64,000 nt of DNA from Galaxea fascicularis. Lineage: Eukaryota; Cnidaria; Anthozoa; Scleractinia; Euphylliidae. How positions within the stretch are numbered: the stretch's first letter is position 1; every line of letters starts with the position of its first letter. The DNA is taken from NCBI GenBank assembly GCA_948470475.1, contig OX419340.1:19780480-19844479 (forward strand), read 5' to 3'. Shown here one piece after another: positions 35,135-46,073 of the stretch. The position numbers and the translations under genes were made by a program. Under the pieces are notes generated by a model. It was not told the DNA's origin. It saw only the letters and a program-made list of their open reading frames with translations, and ran no database searches.

Positions 35135-35290
35135 AATAGGCCATATTCGTATTCTCGGTATTGAACTGGATCTAGCATGAAGTGGAGGCTCTTGCGGGGG
35201 AATCTTTTCATATGTAAATGTATTCCCCCGCAAGAGCCTCCACTTCATGCTAGATCCAGTTCAATACCGAGAATACGAATATGGCCTATT
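35135..35290. repeat. Inverted repeat with 69-bp arms at the LINE 5' end
   Basis: The left arm 35135-35203 and right arm 35222-35290 are reverse complements around an 18-bp spacer. The right arm overlaps the ORF1 start. It may reflect inversion during target-primed reverse transcription, a natural 5' UTR structure, or an assembly error. Confidence 0.9.
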
Positions 35291-36093
35291 CGCCAGCGGA
35301 GAAAAGAGTGAGAGAGATTCTATCAAGTTCAAATTCTTCGCCTGAACGTTCAGCAGATACGGAGGTTGTCGAGGTCGTTGAAATGCCAGAAAATTTAGAG
35401 TCAAAAGTTGACCTCATCCTTGCGAGACTAGAAACTATGGATAAAAAGCTGGAGAATATCAATACAGCAGTGTCAAACCTGGGGAGTAAATTCAACAAAT
35501 TGGAAGGTAGAGGTGAGAAGCTTGAAAATGCTCAATCTACCACGAGGAACACCTTTAGAGAAATGGAAGCTGGCCTCCAGGAATTTAATACACAAGTCAA
35601 TGAAGCTAAAGCAACCGGTGAGAAAATAAAAGAACACTGTGAGATTAAATGCAAAGAGCTGGGAAACAAATTATTGTATGCCGAAGTCTACCAGAGACGA
35701 GAAAATTTGCGTTTCTTCGGAATTGAGGAGACTGTTGAAGATGAAAATTCACTGGAGGTCCTTCAATCCTTCCTGGAGCGGTGGTGTGGAATCGAACCAG
35801 GCATAGAATTTCAGCGTGTTCATAGGATTGGAAAACCCCGCGAAGATGGAAACCCTAGGGCGATTACTGCTCGGTTCCTTAGATATGGTGATAGAGAATT
35901 AATTTTTTCAAAAGCAAATATGTTAAAGGATACCAAGTATAGGATCTCTGCCGACTTGCCGAAGGAAATCGTAGATCGGAGGAAACTACAGTCAAAGAAG
36001 CTGGTCGAAGCAAGAAAAGCTGGTAAGATAGCCTTTTTCAGCCGCGCTGAGCCTGATAAACTATTTATTGATGGAGTCTTAAATCCAATCTAA
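35281..36093 (+). CDS. ORF1: LINE ORF1 protein (coiled coil plus RRM), L1/Tx1 type
   Basis: 270 codons, open throughout. A heptad-rich coiled coil covers about residues 45-135 (ILARLETMDKKLENINTAV onward). The RRM-like region begins at RRENLRFFGIEE (about residue 140), and RVHRIGKP with ITARFLRYGDRELIF (about 183-210) is typical of L1-type ORF1 RNA chaperones, which trimerise on LINE RNA. The ATG at 35281 lies in the right arm of the inverted repeat. An upstream in-frame-like peptide MNTKRKARKSSSDSNTSG (35082) suggests the original N-terminus may have been interrupted. Followed about 490 bp later by the ORF2 endonuclease. Confidence 0.75.
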   Translation: MAYSPAEKRVREILSSSNSSPERSADTEVVEVVEMPENLESKVDLILARLETMDKKLENINTAVSNLGSKFNKLEGRGEKLENAQSTTRNTFREMEAGLQEFNTQVNEAKATGEKIKEHCEIKCKELGNKLLYAEVYQRRENLRFFGIEETVEDENSLEVLQSFLERWCGIEPGIEFQRVHRIGKPREDGNPRAITARFLRYGDRELIFSKANMLKDTKYRISADLPKEIVDRRKLQSKKLVEARKAGKIAFFSRAEPDKLFIDGVLNPI

Positions 36094-36586
36094 TCCTTGT
36101 TGGATTAATAATTAAACGGCTGTCATTGCCATATCTAGTAAGAGCCTGAACTTGACTTTATGTTTGTGATACGCAGCAGTTAGCTTACGTTTAGCCGAAG
36201 AATTACTGTTAGTACTAGATGTTGTTAAACGAAACGGTGGGGAACGAGTAGGTCAACCACCATTTTTCTTCTCCGCTTTATAGGTTCTCTATTTGTGTTG
36301 TGTTTATTTTTGTGTCTCTTTTTGTTTTGTATATTAACTAAATTATGTCCCTCGAGTCGTTCTATGGTGGCGCAATAGCTTTTCTGGTCACCTTTTATCG
36401 TGTCTTGCCGTCTTTGTTTTTCATCAGTGTTCATTTCGGTGTTAATTGTAAGTGTTAAACTGGAGAGCACCGGAATGTTTTCAAACAAATGCCGACTTGT
36501 TAATATTTTCAGTGTGCAAAATTGTTTTACCTTTGAAATTCGGTCTAATTTGTTTGTGGCCTTTGAGAGTTCTAGGTTAGGAATTA

Positions 36587-39500
36587 ATGGTGGGCAGTAA
36601 TTTGGCATTTAAATTATTATCATTAAATGCTCGAGGGATTCGCTCTTTTGAGAAACGGAAGGCGGTATTCGGATGGTTATTGAAACAAAAAGCTGATTTA
36701 TTCTTTCTGCAGGAAACTTATAGCACCAAGGATGTCGAAAATGTTTGGAAAAAGCAGTGGAAGGGCGAGATGTATTTCTCGCACGGCTCGCAACATAGCA
36801 GAGGTGTACTCATTTTAATTAAGAATAGCTTGGAATTCAACTTACATCTGTGCGGTCTGACAAAGAAGGGCGTTTTATTTTTCTTGAGGCATTTGTGCAA
36901 GATCAAAAGTTCTTATTTGTTAACATTTACGCCCCAAACAAATTGAGTGAACAAACTCTCTTTTTTGATCAAATTAAGGATGAGTTGGACAACAGTGGTA
37001 TAGATGATGACTGTAGGATTATAATAGGTGGGGATTTTAATGTTATTTTAGACCCTGACCTTGATGGATTTGGCGGCAAACCAAAATTGAAGGAATCGGT
37101 TAAGCAGATTGAAAATATTTGCTTATTGCGTGATTTAGTTGACATTTGGAGGATTAGGAATCCAGAAATAAAACGATTCACTTGGACACAGAAAACACCG
37201 TTAATCCAAAGAAGGCTTGATTTTTGGTTAATTGACAATGCTCTGCAAGAGGAGATTGATCAGGCAGACATCGTTCCTTCCATTAAGTCGGATCACTCAG
37301 CAATTCTGCTGTCGATTAATGGAATAGAGGAGCAAATACGTGGACCCTCTTTTTGGAAGTTCAACGTAAGTTTATTAGATAAGGATTATGTGACATTGAT
37401 TAACAGTAGATATGAGGTTTGGGTCGAAGAATTCAAAGATATTGACGATCCTAAATTGTTTTGGGACCTTATTAATTATAGAATTCGACAAGATACAATT
37501 TCTTATAGCAAATGTAAAGCAGGGGAGAGAAAGGCAAAAATGGCAGATTTAGAAAAAAAATTAAACTTTCAGATACAATGCGATCAGGACCAGTCACTAA
37601 AAAAATTTAACAAACTTGAGATTTTGAAGACTGAGTATGATCTTCAGTACGAGTATATTGCACAAGGAGCAATAATACGTTCAAGGGCCAGGTGGTATGA
37701 GCAAGGGGAGAAAAGTAACAAGTCTTATTTAAATTTGGAGAGCTCTAGGGGTAAAAAAAAGTACAATCCGAAAGATTATTAGAGAAGATAAATCTCTGAC
37801 AACAAATCCAAAAGTAATTATGGATGAACTCAAAGGTTTCTGCTCAAATCTTTTCCAGGCAAATTCCTCTCGAGAAAGCGAATCCTTGGCTGACTCCTTT
37901 TTCGAGAACGTGAACATAATTATGGAGAGTTACCTAATTCTCAGAAGCAAGCAGTTATCACTTTAGTAGAAAAGAAGGGAAAAGACAAAATGCTGATTAA
38001 AAACTGAGATTATAAATAAATTAATTATAAATGTGGACACCAAAATAGTTTCTAAGGCGTTAGCCAAACGACTAGAGCATATTTTACCTGATTTGATTCA
38101 CTACAACCAAAACGCGTATGTGAAAGTAGATCGATCTTTGATGCTGTTAGGACTATTGATGATGTATTAGAGTACACAAAACAAAGTAAGCAGTCTGGTA
38201 TTTTGGTAACAATCGATTTTGAAAAAGCATTTGATTCCCTAGATCATAAATTCCTATTTCTTCACACTTTTAATTTTGGACCATCCTTTTTAATGGATTC
38301 GAACTTTTTATTCAAATGTTTCGAGCTGCGTCATCAATAATGGTTTTGCAACAAACTATCTCAGGGTTGACCGCGGGGTAAGGCAAGGGGATCCGCTATC
38401 CCCTATTCTGTTCATTCTTAGTTTAGAAGTTATGGCGTGTAGTATTCGTCAAAATGATAAAATTCAGGGTATCCAAATTAAGAACGAAGAAGTAAAATTG
38501 TCTCTTTCTGCTGATGACATGACATGCTTTTTGAGAAACAAGTCCTCCTACCAGCATTTGAGCTCCAGTTTGGAGTGTTTTTCAAAATTTTCAGGTTTAA
38601 AATTGAACGAAGAAAAAACGGAATTCTTCCGGTTGGGGGGGTCATAACTTGGGTGAATGGTTCCCACATGAATTTAAGCTCTCAATTCAAATTTTGGGTG
38701 TGCATTTTGATTACGATGAGTTGTTTAGGAAAAAGGCTAATTTTGAAGTGATTCTAAAATCTATTAAAAGAATATTAAGTATGTGGAAATGGAGAGGGCT
38801 TACTCTTATTGGGAAAATACAAATTGTTAAATTGTTTGCTATTCCAAAATTTATGTCTAAAGCCTCCCTTATTCATGTTTCCAATGATCTCATACAGGCA
38901 GTAAATAAAGAATTTTTTAATTTTATTTGGAGAGGGAAGGATAAGATAAAACGGTGCGCTTTGATTAATGACATTGAATATAGAGGGTTAAAGATGATGG
39001 ACTTAGAATCTGATTCGAGCACAAAGAATTATATGTTTGAAGAAGTACATCGAGGATTATGCTAGTCCTTGGAAAGTTTTCTTGAGTAACTATTTGGAAA
39101 AAGTAGGAGGAAAGTTCCTTTTGCAGTGCCATTTTGATTGTCGTAACCTGCCCATATCTATGCCTGGGTTTTACAAAGATTGCCTGGATGCATGGTCCTC
39201 TCTCACAAGAAAGGGAGTGTATTCTTATGAAGAAATAATGAATCAATTTGTGTGGAATAACAAATACATTTTGAGTGGGGGTAAATCTTTGTATCATGCC
39301 TTCTTTCACAACACATGTGGGATAAGTAAAGTTGGAGATTTGGTTTCTAAAGATAATATTTTTCTAGGAAGTGAAAAAGTCCTCAATGCAAAACTTAACT
39401 CCAAGTCAATATTTCCATCTAATGGGAGTGGTCAGTGCCATAACCATTGAATGGCGTTCCACCACCAAGGGAAAAAGTGTTCATGTTGATCCGCATCCTT

Positions 39501-40159
39501 TTATTGAGGATTCTTTTCAAGTACCAATAAGGGATGAGATGTTTGATCTTTCAAGCGTCTCCTCCAGAATACTCTACAGAGAGTTCCGTTCCCGGAAAGA
39601 AATCCCCCCTACCGCTCAAGCTAAATTTAAAGAGGAGTATCCTAGCCTCTCTATTCACTGGAAAGAAATTTACTCATTAGCCTTCAATGTTACTTTAAAC
39701 ACAAATTTGAGAGTATTTCAATATAAATTGTTGAACCGTATTATTTTTACTAATGATAAACATTTTAAATTTAAACTTGTAGATTCGCCATCTTGTACCT
39801 TCTGTAAGACAAGTAAAGAGACCCTCGAGCATTTATTGTTTTTCTGCAAGATAACTCAGTTCTTTTGGAAAGAGGTGTTGTCATGGCTAGCTATCATTAA
39901 GAACAAAAGAGTAGATTTTTCACTCATAGATGTTTTGTTTGGTAAATTTGATATTGATGAAGACTTCATAGTAATAAATCACATTCTTTTGCTTGCAAAG
40001 TTCTATATCTATAGGTCTAAGCTTGATAACACAAAACCATCTTTAGACGTTTTTAAGGCCAAATTGAAAGCCACTCTTAACACAGAATTTGTCATTGCCA
40101 AAAGAAATGGTAAACTTGCACAACATTACAAAAGTGGGAATCCTTTATTTCCGTACTAG
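36587..40159 (+). pseudogene. ORF2: LINE ORF2: endonuclease, reverse transcriptase, C-terminal zinc motif, broken
   Basis: Endonuclease motifs are LNARGIRS (36618), QET (36710), GGDFNVILD (37030) and SDHSAIL (37289), with one frameshift near 36890. A spacer with ARWYEQGEKSNKSY (37690) is typical of L1-type ORF2. RT pieces follow after 37782 in changing frames: VTIDFEKAFDSL (38208), RQGDPLSPILF (38378) and LSADDMTCFL (38505). The catalytic box reads SADD where Y/FADD is expected, so it would be impaired as well as frameshifted. The end segment 39371-40159 has a CTFCKTSKETLEHLLFFC zinc-knuckle-like motif. At least five frame breaks make it inactive. Confidence 0.8.
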
Positions 40160-40560
40160 TGTGAGCAACTCCACTTTCCATCGTACTTTAGCATAGACAA
40201 ATAATAATGAATCGTGCCACGCAAATGTGAAGCCTGTGAATCAAGCCGGTTGCGTTTCAATGTACTATTTTTTCGCTCCCCTTAGTATTTCGTGCTGTAA
40301 TGTAAATGTAATGTCAGTATTGTAAGTGATTGTGTTGTTGCTTTTGTAAGTAATCTTACTATTAGTACATTAATGTGGTGTTAATAGTGTAAGTAAGATT
40401 AGTGCTATAGCTATTGTTGCTATTGTTCGTAATAGTAATTTTGTAAGTAAATTCATATTGTAAGGAATGTATGAATGTAAAAATGTCAGTCTTAGTGTTG
40501 TAAGGTTAGTTTTTCTAAATAATGCATATATTTGAATAAAAATTGATTAAAAAAAAAACA

Positions 40561-41044
40561 ACAACCCAGAAACCTCATACGGACGCTGAGAAACTCCTAT
40601 TTCTCAAAGCAAAAAGACGCTGATCTGGAAGTTAAAATGTGTGGAACAAAACGCTGCAGAACATGCCCCTATTTAAAACAGGGTAGAGAATTCACCTTCT
40701 CCTCCACTAATGAAACATTTCAGATGAAACACTTGATGAAGTGCACATCAACGAACTTCGTTTACGTGATAACCTGTGCAGGTTGTGGACATAATTATAT
40801 AGGAGAAACGGGTGATGTCCTGAGAAATAGAGTGACAGTTCATAAGCAGCAAATTAGAGACCCGCACACACAGATGCTTGGAGTCAGCAAGCATATTGAT
40901 GAATGTGCTGCGGGATTGACACCTCAGTTCACTATTTTTCCGTTTTACAAGATTCTCAGCTCCTCAGAAAACATGAGAAAGAACAAAGAGAGATTTTTTA
41001 TTTCAAAGTATAAACCCGTTCTTAATGATTTGAAATTACGTTAA
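40561..41044 (+). pseudogene. Penelope-like GIY-YIG endonuclease, right part after LINE insertion
   Basis: The frame resumes after the duplicated target bases (QPRNLIRTLRN) and continues to TAA at 41042-41044. A Cys-rich linker (CGTKRCRTCPYL) is followed by the GIY-YIG core VYVITCAGCGHNYIGETGDV (40760-40819), then LRNRV and KHIDEC. This is the C-terminal nuclease of a Penelope-like element of the CCHH/Neptune-type layout (Cys linker before the YIG). The segment itself has no stops. The RT that should precede it is not found in plus orientation upstream. Confidence 0.75.
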
Positions 41045-41149
41045 TTGCTCACGCACACTCAGAACTACAATTAAGCCGTTATAATTGTAATTACAATATG
41101 ACGATATGCTGGAAAAATCGATTTAGATGGAAAAATTTCTAAAAATTCA

Positions 41150-41960
41150 GGCGACGATCTTAAAAGATAAGCATGCTTTTGGACAACCTTCTGAATGTCA
41201 GGAAGGATAGGATTGTAGTCCATGACTAATGGGAAAACCTTTTTGTCAGGCTTGACCTTTTTCTTAAGTAGTTCTGATCTTTCAATATTAAGCGCCTTAT
41301 CAAATTGTTTGTCTACTAAATCTGCGCTATAGCCCTGGGATTTAAGATACCCTTTGTATTCGACACACCTTTTCTTGAGAAATTCATCGGTGGAGCAATT
41401 GCGTCTACCTCGTAAAGCAACCCCACAGGGAATCGCCCTTTACAGTGTGCCGGGTGAGAACTAGAAAAAGGTAAATAAAGATGGCTATTTGTAGGCCTAG
41501 CGTAAATATCTGTAATAATGAACCCATTTTGAGGGTGCAATGCAAGATCCAAGACATTGAGAGTATGCTCAGAATATACCAACTCAAATTTAATAGTGGG
41601 ATAAAGAGAATTGATGTATCAGACATGGTTTGATGCTACTCTGGTTTGAAGTTTGATGAATGTAACTTAAAAAGTTACAATTCACGACCCAACAAACTTC
41701 ATCAAACTTCAAACCAGAGTAGCAACAAACCAAACATCGAAAACATCATCCCTATATCTCCACCACAACATGGGGTTTGTAGCACCTCCAGATTTAGCTT
41801 TCTCGTCAATCAATCTCATAGCCAGGTCGGCATAGCTACAAGCGTTTTTGGGACCCATAGCCGTACCATGTTTTTGTACCAAATTTTTCCCAGAGAATTG
41901 ACAATTATTGGTTTGAAGACAAATTTCGATAGCCTCCACAGTACATTCGGTAGATAGAAA
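41150..41960 (-). pseudogene. Penelope-like reverse transcriptase, thumb and catalytic core, inverted fragment
   Basis: Reading leftward: EAIEICLQTNNCQFSGKN (41937), KHGTAMGPKNACSYADLAM (41870), LWWRYRDDVFDVW with YRDD at 41756-41745, then after a hairpin ELVYSEHTLNVLDLALHPQ (41585), TDIYARPTNSHLYLPFSS (41515) and SHPAHCKG. These are hallmark Penelope RT sequences. The hairpin 41634-41724 sits immediately after the YRDD box and disrupts it. An upstream RT piece (FPNIDNNLGISAVRKALD) is in the opposite strand at 42039-42100, so the gene has been inverted internally. Confidence 0.75.
41634..41724. repeat. Inverted repeat, 27-bp perfect arms
   Basis: Arms 41634-41660 and 41698-41724 flank a 37-bp spacer and lie just after the Penelope catalytic box on the minus strand. 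Confidence 0.9.
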
Positions 41961-41964
41961 TTAA

Positions 41965-41987
41965 TTCTCAGAATTAAATTCTGAGAA
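41965..41987. repeat. Small hairpin at an inversion junction
   Basis: TTCTCAGAAT and ATTCTGAGAA around TAA. It marks the switch from minus-strand RT (left) to plus-strand RT (right). Confidence 0.8.
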
Positions 41988-42125
41988 GGGTCCTTTACCA
42001 TCTGGGTGTTTGCTGAGGTCTTGGGTTGTAGTTGCGATGTTTCCCAATATTGATAATAACCTAGGCATTTCAGCTGTTAGAAAAGCTCTTGATTCTAGAT
42101 CAGTTAAATTTCCATCAGGTTGTCA
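41988..42125 (+). pseudogene. Penelope-like RT, upstream segment in plus orientation
   Basis: The frame reads MFPNIDNNLGISAVRKALD and SVKFPSG up to the right arm of the flanking inverted repeat. In Penelope RTs this segment directly precedes the EAIEICLQ segment that here lies inverted to its left. The copy is therefore a single RT with an internal inversion. Confidence 0.65.
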
Positions 42126-42229
42126 CCTGAATTATTAGAAATTTTTCCATCTAAATCGATTTTTCCAGTATATTGTCATACCAAAAACCTCAAAGACATT
42201 TAAACACCATCTAAATTTTATGGGATTAG

Positions 42230-42728
42230 TGGAGTTAATCAGGCAGAGAGCGTAACGAGAGGGTGTTTAAAGTGCTCTTCTAGATGTGATCTTTGAAAGA
42301 ATTTTTAAATTCAAGATTCTAAGTTTAAAAGCTTTTCCACAGGCCGAACGTATAAGATTAATCAGAACTTGTCTTGCTCTTCCAAGGGTGTTGTTTACTC
42401 GGCATAGTGTAATAAATGCAATTTACAGTACGTGGGTTCTACGTCCACAGAATTTAAAGTACGTTTCCGCAATCACAAGTAGTCCATGCTCACAAACAAA
42501 AAAGCATGTGAGCTTGCAGTCCACTTCAATTTTACCAAACATGTGATTTCTGAAATTAGCTTTACTGTCATTGAGAAAATTATGAGCCAGGGGGACGCAG
42601 CTTATATCGATAAATTGCTACTCACAAGAGAAGCCTATTGGACCGCTCAACTGTGCACACTTAATCCTCACGGTCTCAATAAAAGACGTGAATTTAGATC
42701 CAAAAATCGTGTCTGCTATAATACTTAA
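42230..42728 (+). pseudogene. Penelope-like GIY-YIG domain, second copy, frameshifted
   Basis: The last part (42486-42728) reads MLTNKKACELAVHFNFTKH to LNPHGLNKRREFRSKNR and ends at TAA. Preceding bases in another frame supply a Cys-rich linker and a YVGST-type core (CNLQYVGST equivalent at about 42417-42440). It is closely related to the copy at 26501-26812. Its RT part would be the scrambled segment to the left. Confidence 0.65.
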
Positions 42729-42969
42729 TTAGTGTATTACTATATCGCGTAATTAAATTCTTCGCAACTTATTGTGGTAATTTTGTCGTATACGCATTCT
42801 TGCCTGTCACCATTATTGTATTATTTAATCTTTTGTCTAAGTTTGTATTATATTACGTAACTTCATTTACATACATGTTTTACATTTAGTATATATTCTT
42901 GCTGATTTGAAAACTCACTAGGATTTCTAGCTTTTTTATTGTTTATCTGTAAACTAAGTACCTCCACAT

Positions 42970-42993
42970 CTGAAGAATGCCGAAGGCCGAAAC
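42970..42993 (+). ncRNA. Hammerhead-like core motif, second Penelope 3' region
   Basis: CTGAAGA at 42970-42976, a short GCC/GGC stem with GAA loop, then CGAAAC ending at 42993, followed by GTCGT. It lies 242 bp downstream of the GIY-YIG stop. Stems I and III are not convincing. Confidence 0.25.
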
Positions 42994-43009
42994 GTCGTAT
43001 TAAAGCCGA

Positions 43010-43490
43010 AGCAGTTAGAAGTTTGCTTCTTGTTTCATCTTACACTCAACTAAAATTCGCATTGAAGCACTGTGTAGTTGACAAACTTAAGGATATCACA
43101 GGATTTTCGAACGCATCGAGCTAAGTTGCACTCAGGCGAAGGCCGTGAATACAATGAACTATTACAGACTTGATTACGATGTTTTGATGATGATTATGAT
43201 GATGGTTCGACTAGAAATAAAGAAATGATAAATAAAAACTGATTAGTGGAAATGAACGACAATATAAAGGAATAGTGGATAAACGAGTGAACTTACAAAT
43301 GCTTCCTGCACAGTGATAACTGCGATAGCGATAACGACGAGAGTGATATGCAAACTGAAGACCGAAGTGAGAGGAAAAGGCGCTAAAATCCTTAAATATA
43401 CGTAGCCCACGTGAACAATTGGAAACTGTCAAGAAACTATGCGCGTGACTAGGCACGGTACGCAAAAAATGCGCGTTTGAATCCTACACA
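43010..43490. other. Unrecognised stretch
   Basis: No open frame, RNA gene or known repeat family is evident. Contains a short (GATGAT)n-like tract near 43185-43205. Confidence 0.4.
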
Positions 43491-43496
43491 CTGTAA

Positions 43497-43760
43497 CCTT
43501 CTTGGATCCTTCTACTGGGAGTCCATCGTTTGGTTTACCACATTTATTCTGTATATATTCTGTATTATTCTGTATCCCTACGTTTCGGCTGAACAGCCGA
43601 AACGTAGTGAAACTAAGTCAGACCAGCTAAACGTTTACCCCACTGTTTTTACTCAGTATTTGTCTATTTATTCACGGGGTGGTACTGTATCCCTTGGATC
43701 CTTCTGCTGTGAGTCCATTGTTGGCGTAAACCTTTATATTCTGTGTATATATACATGTAT
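43497..43760 (+). repeat. Imperfect direct duplication, about 190-bp spacing, around a 30-bp palindrome
   Basis: CTTGGATCCTTCT.CTG.GAGTCCAT occurs at about 43500 and again at about 43690 with a few differences. Between them, CTACGTTTCGGCTG (43578-43591) and its exact reverse complement (43594-43607) form a 30-bp palindrome with a 2-nt loop. The GCCGAAACGTAG half resembles the GAAACGT tail of the hammerhead-like motifs nearby. Confidence 0.7.
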
Positions 43761-43938
43761 ATATATGTATATGACAATGACAATGATTTTTTCTTGGTGC
43801 AAAACAGGCGTTCTAGACGTACGTGAACTGCTGTTGATATAGTCAATCGTGTAGGAGAGCTAACACGCACGCGCGTGGATGTTTTATTTTAAGCTTGTAA
43901 AAAATAGTATGACGCGTGCAGGGCAACTGTAATTTACC

Positions 43939-43968
43939 CTGATGAAGACTCCTGCACTGAGTCGAAAT
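43939..43968 (+). ncRNA. Hammerhead-like core motif, third copy
   Basis: A perfect CTGATGA (43939-43945), a 5-bp stem GACTC/GAGTC (43947-43951 and 43959-43963) and GAAAT (43964-43968). This is the best match of the three to the CUGAUGA-stem II-GAAA core, but no adjacent GIY-YIG gene is seen and stems I and III are not clear. It may be the tail of a lost Penelope element. Confidence 0.35.
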
Positions 43969-45024
43969 ATAGGTGTGGAAAAAGGCTTATCGTTTGTCTT
44001 CATTTGTGATGAGTTTTATATATATATATGTATACCGTATATACATATCTAATGTTACAACAACCACGGTCCTTATGTTCTCATGATATGGTCGAATTTC
44101 ATAATCACCAATTTTAGCATTGTGCTTTGAATAATGTCTGTAATGAAAATTTTGTATCGGATTTCAGATTGAATGATGACAAAGATGATGATGACAAAAA
44201 TGAATTTTATTTAATCCCTTTAACAGATCAAGGTATCAAACTCATTAAAAAAGTACCTGATACAAGGAAAAATGCAGTGAGGATGAACAAGACATCAACC
44301 TGGATTTCACACAAAAATTTCACAAATTTAAAGTTTTTTTTGAAGCCAAAAATTGAGCTTTTGATTGGTTATTAAAATCATGACTCACCACCTCGGGAAA
44401 GCCCCTGTTTCCGAGAATAACAAAAAGTTCCGGTGGGTTCCGAGAATTGTGGTGATTTAGCATGGAAGCCGACATAAGCCGCCGGTATTGATGATGGAAT
44501 AAGTAATCTAGCATTTGGTCATTACAGAATTAAACAATGGTATCCCTTCTTGATCTGAGACGAGCTTTGTTTTTTTTATTTGTATATAGAATGGAAAATA
44601 TTGAGGATCTCCGAACTGGTTCTAGATGAGTGTCTTTTGAAGTGAACAGAAAATCCCAGCTACCTCGACTAGTTTAAACCAGTCATACAAGGTTGAGGGT
44701 GCCAGACCAAGTAGACGTCGACTATGGAAAAGTGCTACGTTTTTGTAAAATGGTCCGGTGCCCCCAACCATTATACTACTAGTTTGTATGGGGAATTTAG
44801 CGATCGTTATTAAGGGCATTACAAAAGAAATAAAAATACATCAGAATTTCATACCTTGGCTCCTTGTCTGATTGATGGTATGTTCTTGCCATTTCTGGTC
44901 TTTCTATTTCCACCGTACTATAATATTTCTATTATGCAAAATACCCGTGAGCTTCGGGTACCTGTGATTAAATAAGGCATTTTACCACATAGCGTTGGCT
45001 AGTTTTTGGTATGATAAATGATAA

Positions 45025-45059
45025 ATAACCGATGAGGCGCATAGCGCCTCATTGGTTAT
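45025..45059. repeat. Hairpin, 16-bp arms, MITE-like
   Basis: ATAACCGATGAGGCGC and its near-exact reverse complement (one mismatch) flank ATA. Possibly the core of a small non-autonomous element; no target duplication was identified. Confidence 0.6.
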
Positions 45060-46037
45060 GAACATTTCATATCCAGCAAGTCTGAGTAGAAAAATTGTTT
45101 TACTAAAAACTCTAGGACCACTAATTAAATGAGAATCTCAACAGAAATAGTGAAACAAAGAAACTTTAGTGTAGAGAAAGAGAAAACCGAAAAAAAATAT
45201 ATAATTGTCAATCACATGACTAAGCGAAAAGAGCGGGAAACCTTTCAATGTGTTGCAACATTCATCTGGTGAAAGTTGAATGAAGTTAATGAAACTATCC
45301 GAGAAGAACACAGAAGCTTACTTTTTGGGGAAAATGCTCTATTCGCCTGCTCTGGACTGCTGTAAATTGTCAGTGGTTTCGTAGAAATTGTTTCAATCAT
45401 TGCGACGGCTTTCATATGGATGTAGGAGCCAAAGAAAGCGAGTTTGTATAAATCCACTCTAACAACGGAGCCATGTGTGAATTTGATCAAAATGAAGACA
45501 CAGTTTCTGTTTTGATGAACTAGAACATTGCCTCAACGAAACTGGTCAGAAACAAGAAACCTGAGGATTAAGCAAGAAATAGCGTCTTGAAGTTTATCTG
45601 ATGCGTGGCACTGACAAAAACTGAACTTGTGGCTGAACAGAATAACAACAACAGCGACAATGAGCGAAAGCAGCAATTCCTCTTGTTTTTACAAAACATT
45701 ACACTTGCAAGAGTTGGATGTTTGAAGCTGGTGATTAGTATATTGCATCGAGTGCAGGAAAAAGAACAGTTTTGCTGTTTGTTGATTTTTTAATTAAAAA
45801 ATAATACCGATCCTTCGAAGGATTTTCAATAATAAATGCTGCTGTAAACTTTTCTCAGAGCTGCACAGGTAGGAAATGTTGATATTCCGGTTCCAGTGTT
45901 ATAATGTCTAATCGCTAATGTAGCTGCAAACTGTGACATAGTTTTGCTGCTGGCTGCCGATTTCAAGGGAAATTTTACTCAGTTCCCTTTATTTCCTGAT
46001 GCGTTCGTTGACCATATTTGTCGAACTTGGTATATTT

Positions 46038-46073
46038 AACAATTATTCACCGACACTGAGGTGAATAATTGTT
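46038..46073. repeat. Hairpin, 14-bp perfect arms
   Basis: AACAATTATTCACC and GGTGAATAATTGTT flank an 8-nt loop. Nearby, CGGAGGTGA and TCACCTCCG (46171-46207) form a second hairpin and GTGGTATATATT recalls the left flank. Probably one MITE-like element of about 200 bp (46028-46245). Confidence 0.6.

Larger units (their letters stand above)
34991..40560 (+). mobile_element. L1/Tx1-type LINE, nearly full length, inactive
   Basis: Bounded by a 13-bp duplication (34978-34990 and 40561-40573) and ending in an A-rich tail (40549-40558) with AATAAAA at 40535. It holds ORF1 (35281-36093), endonuclease (36587-37782), RT (about 38020-38640) and a C-terminal zinc motif (about 39794-39850). Several frameshifts lie in ORF2. 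The 5' region carries a 69-bp-arm inverted repeat. The insertion split a Penelope-like element. Confidence 0.85.
41097..42180. repeat. Inverted repeat of about 60 bp flanking scrambled Penelope RT
   Basis: The left arm 41097-41157 and right arm 42120-42180 are reverse complements with about five mismatches (shared core ATTTTTCCATCTAAATCGAT). They enclose Penelope RT fragments in mixed orientation, and two smaller inverted repeats lie inside (41634-41724 and 41965-41987). Confidence 0.8.

Noticed and set aside
34972..35211. 79-codon minus-strand ORF at the LINE 5' end
   Set aside because: It lies in the inverted-repeat arm and 5' UTR, with no motif. A consequence of the palindrome.
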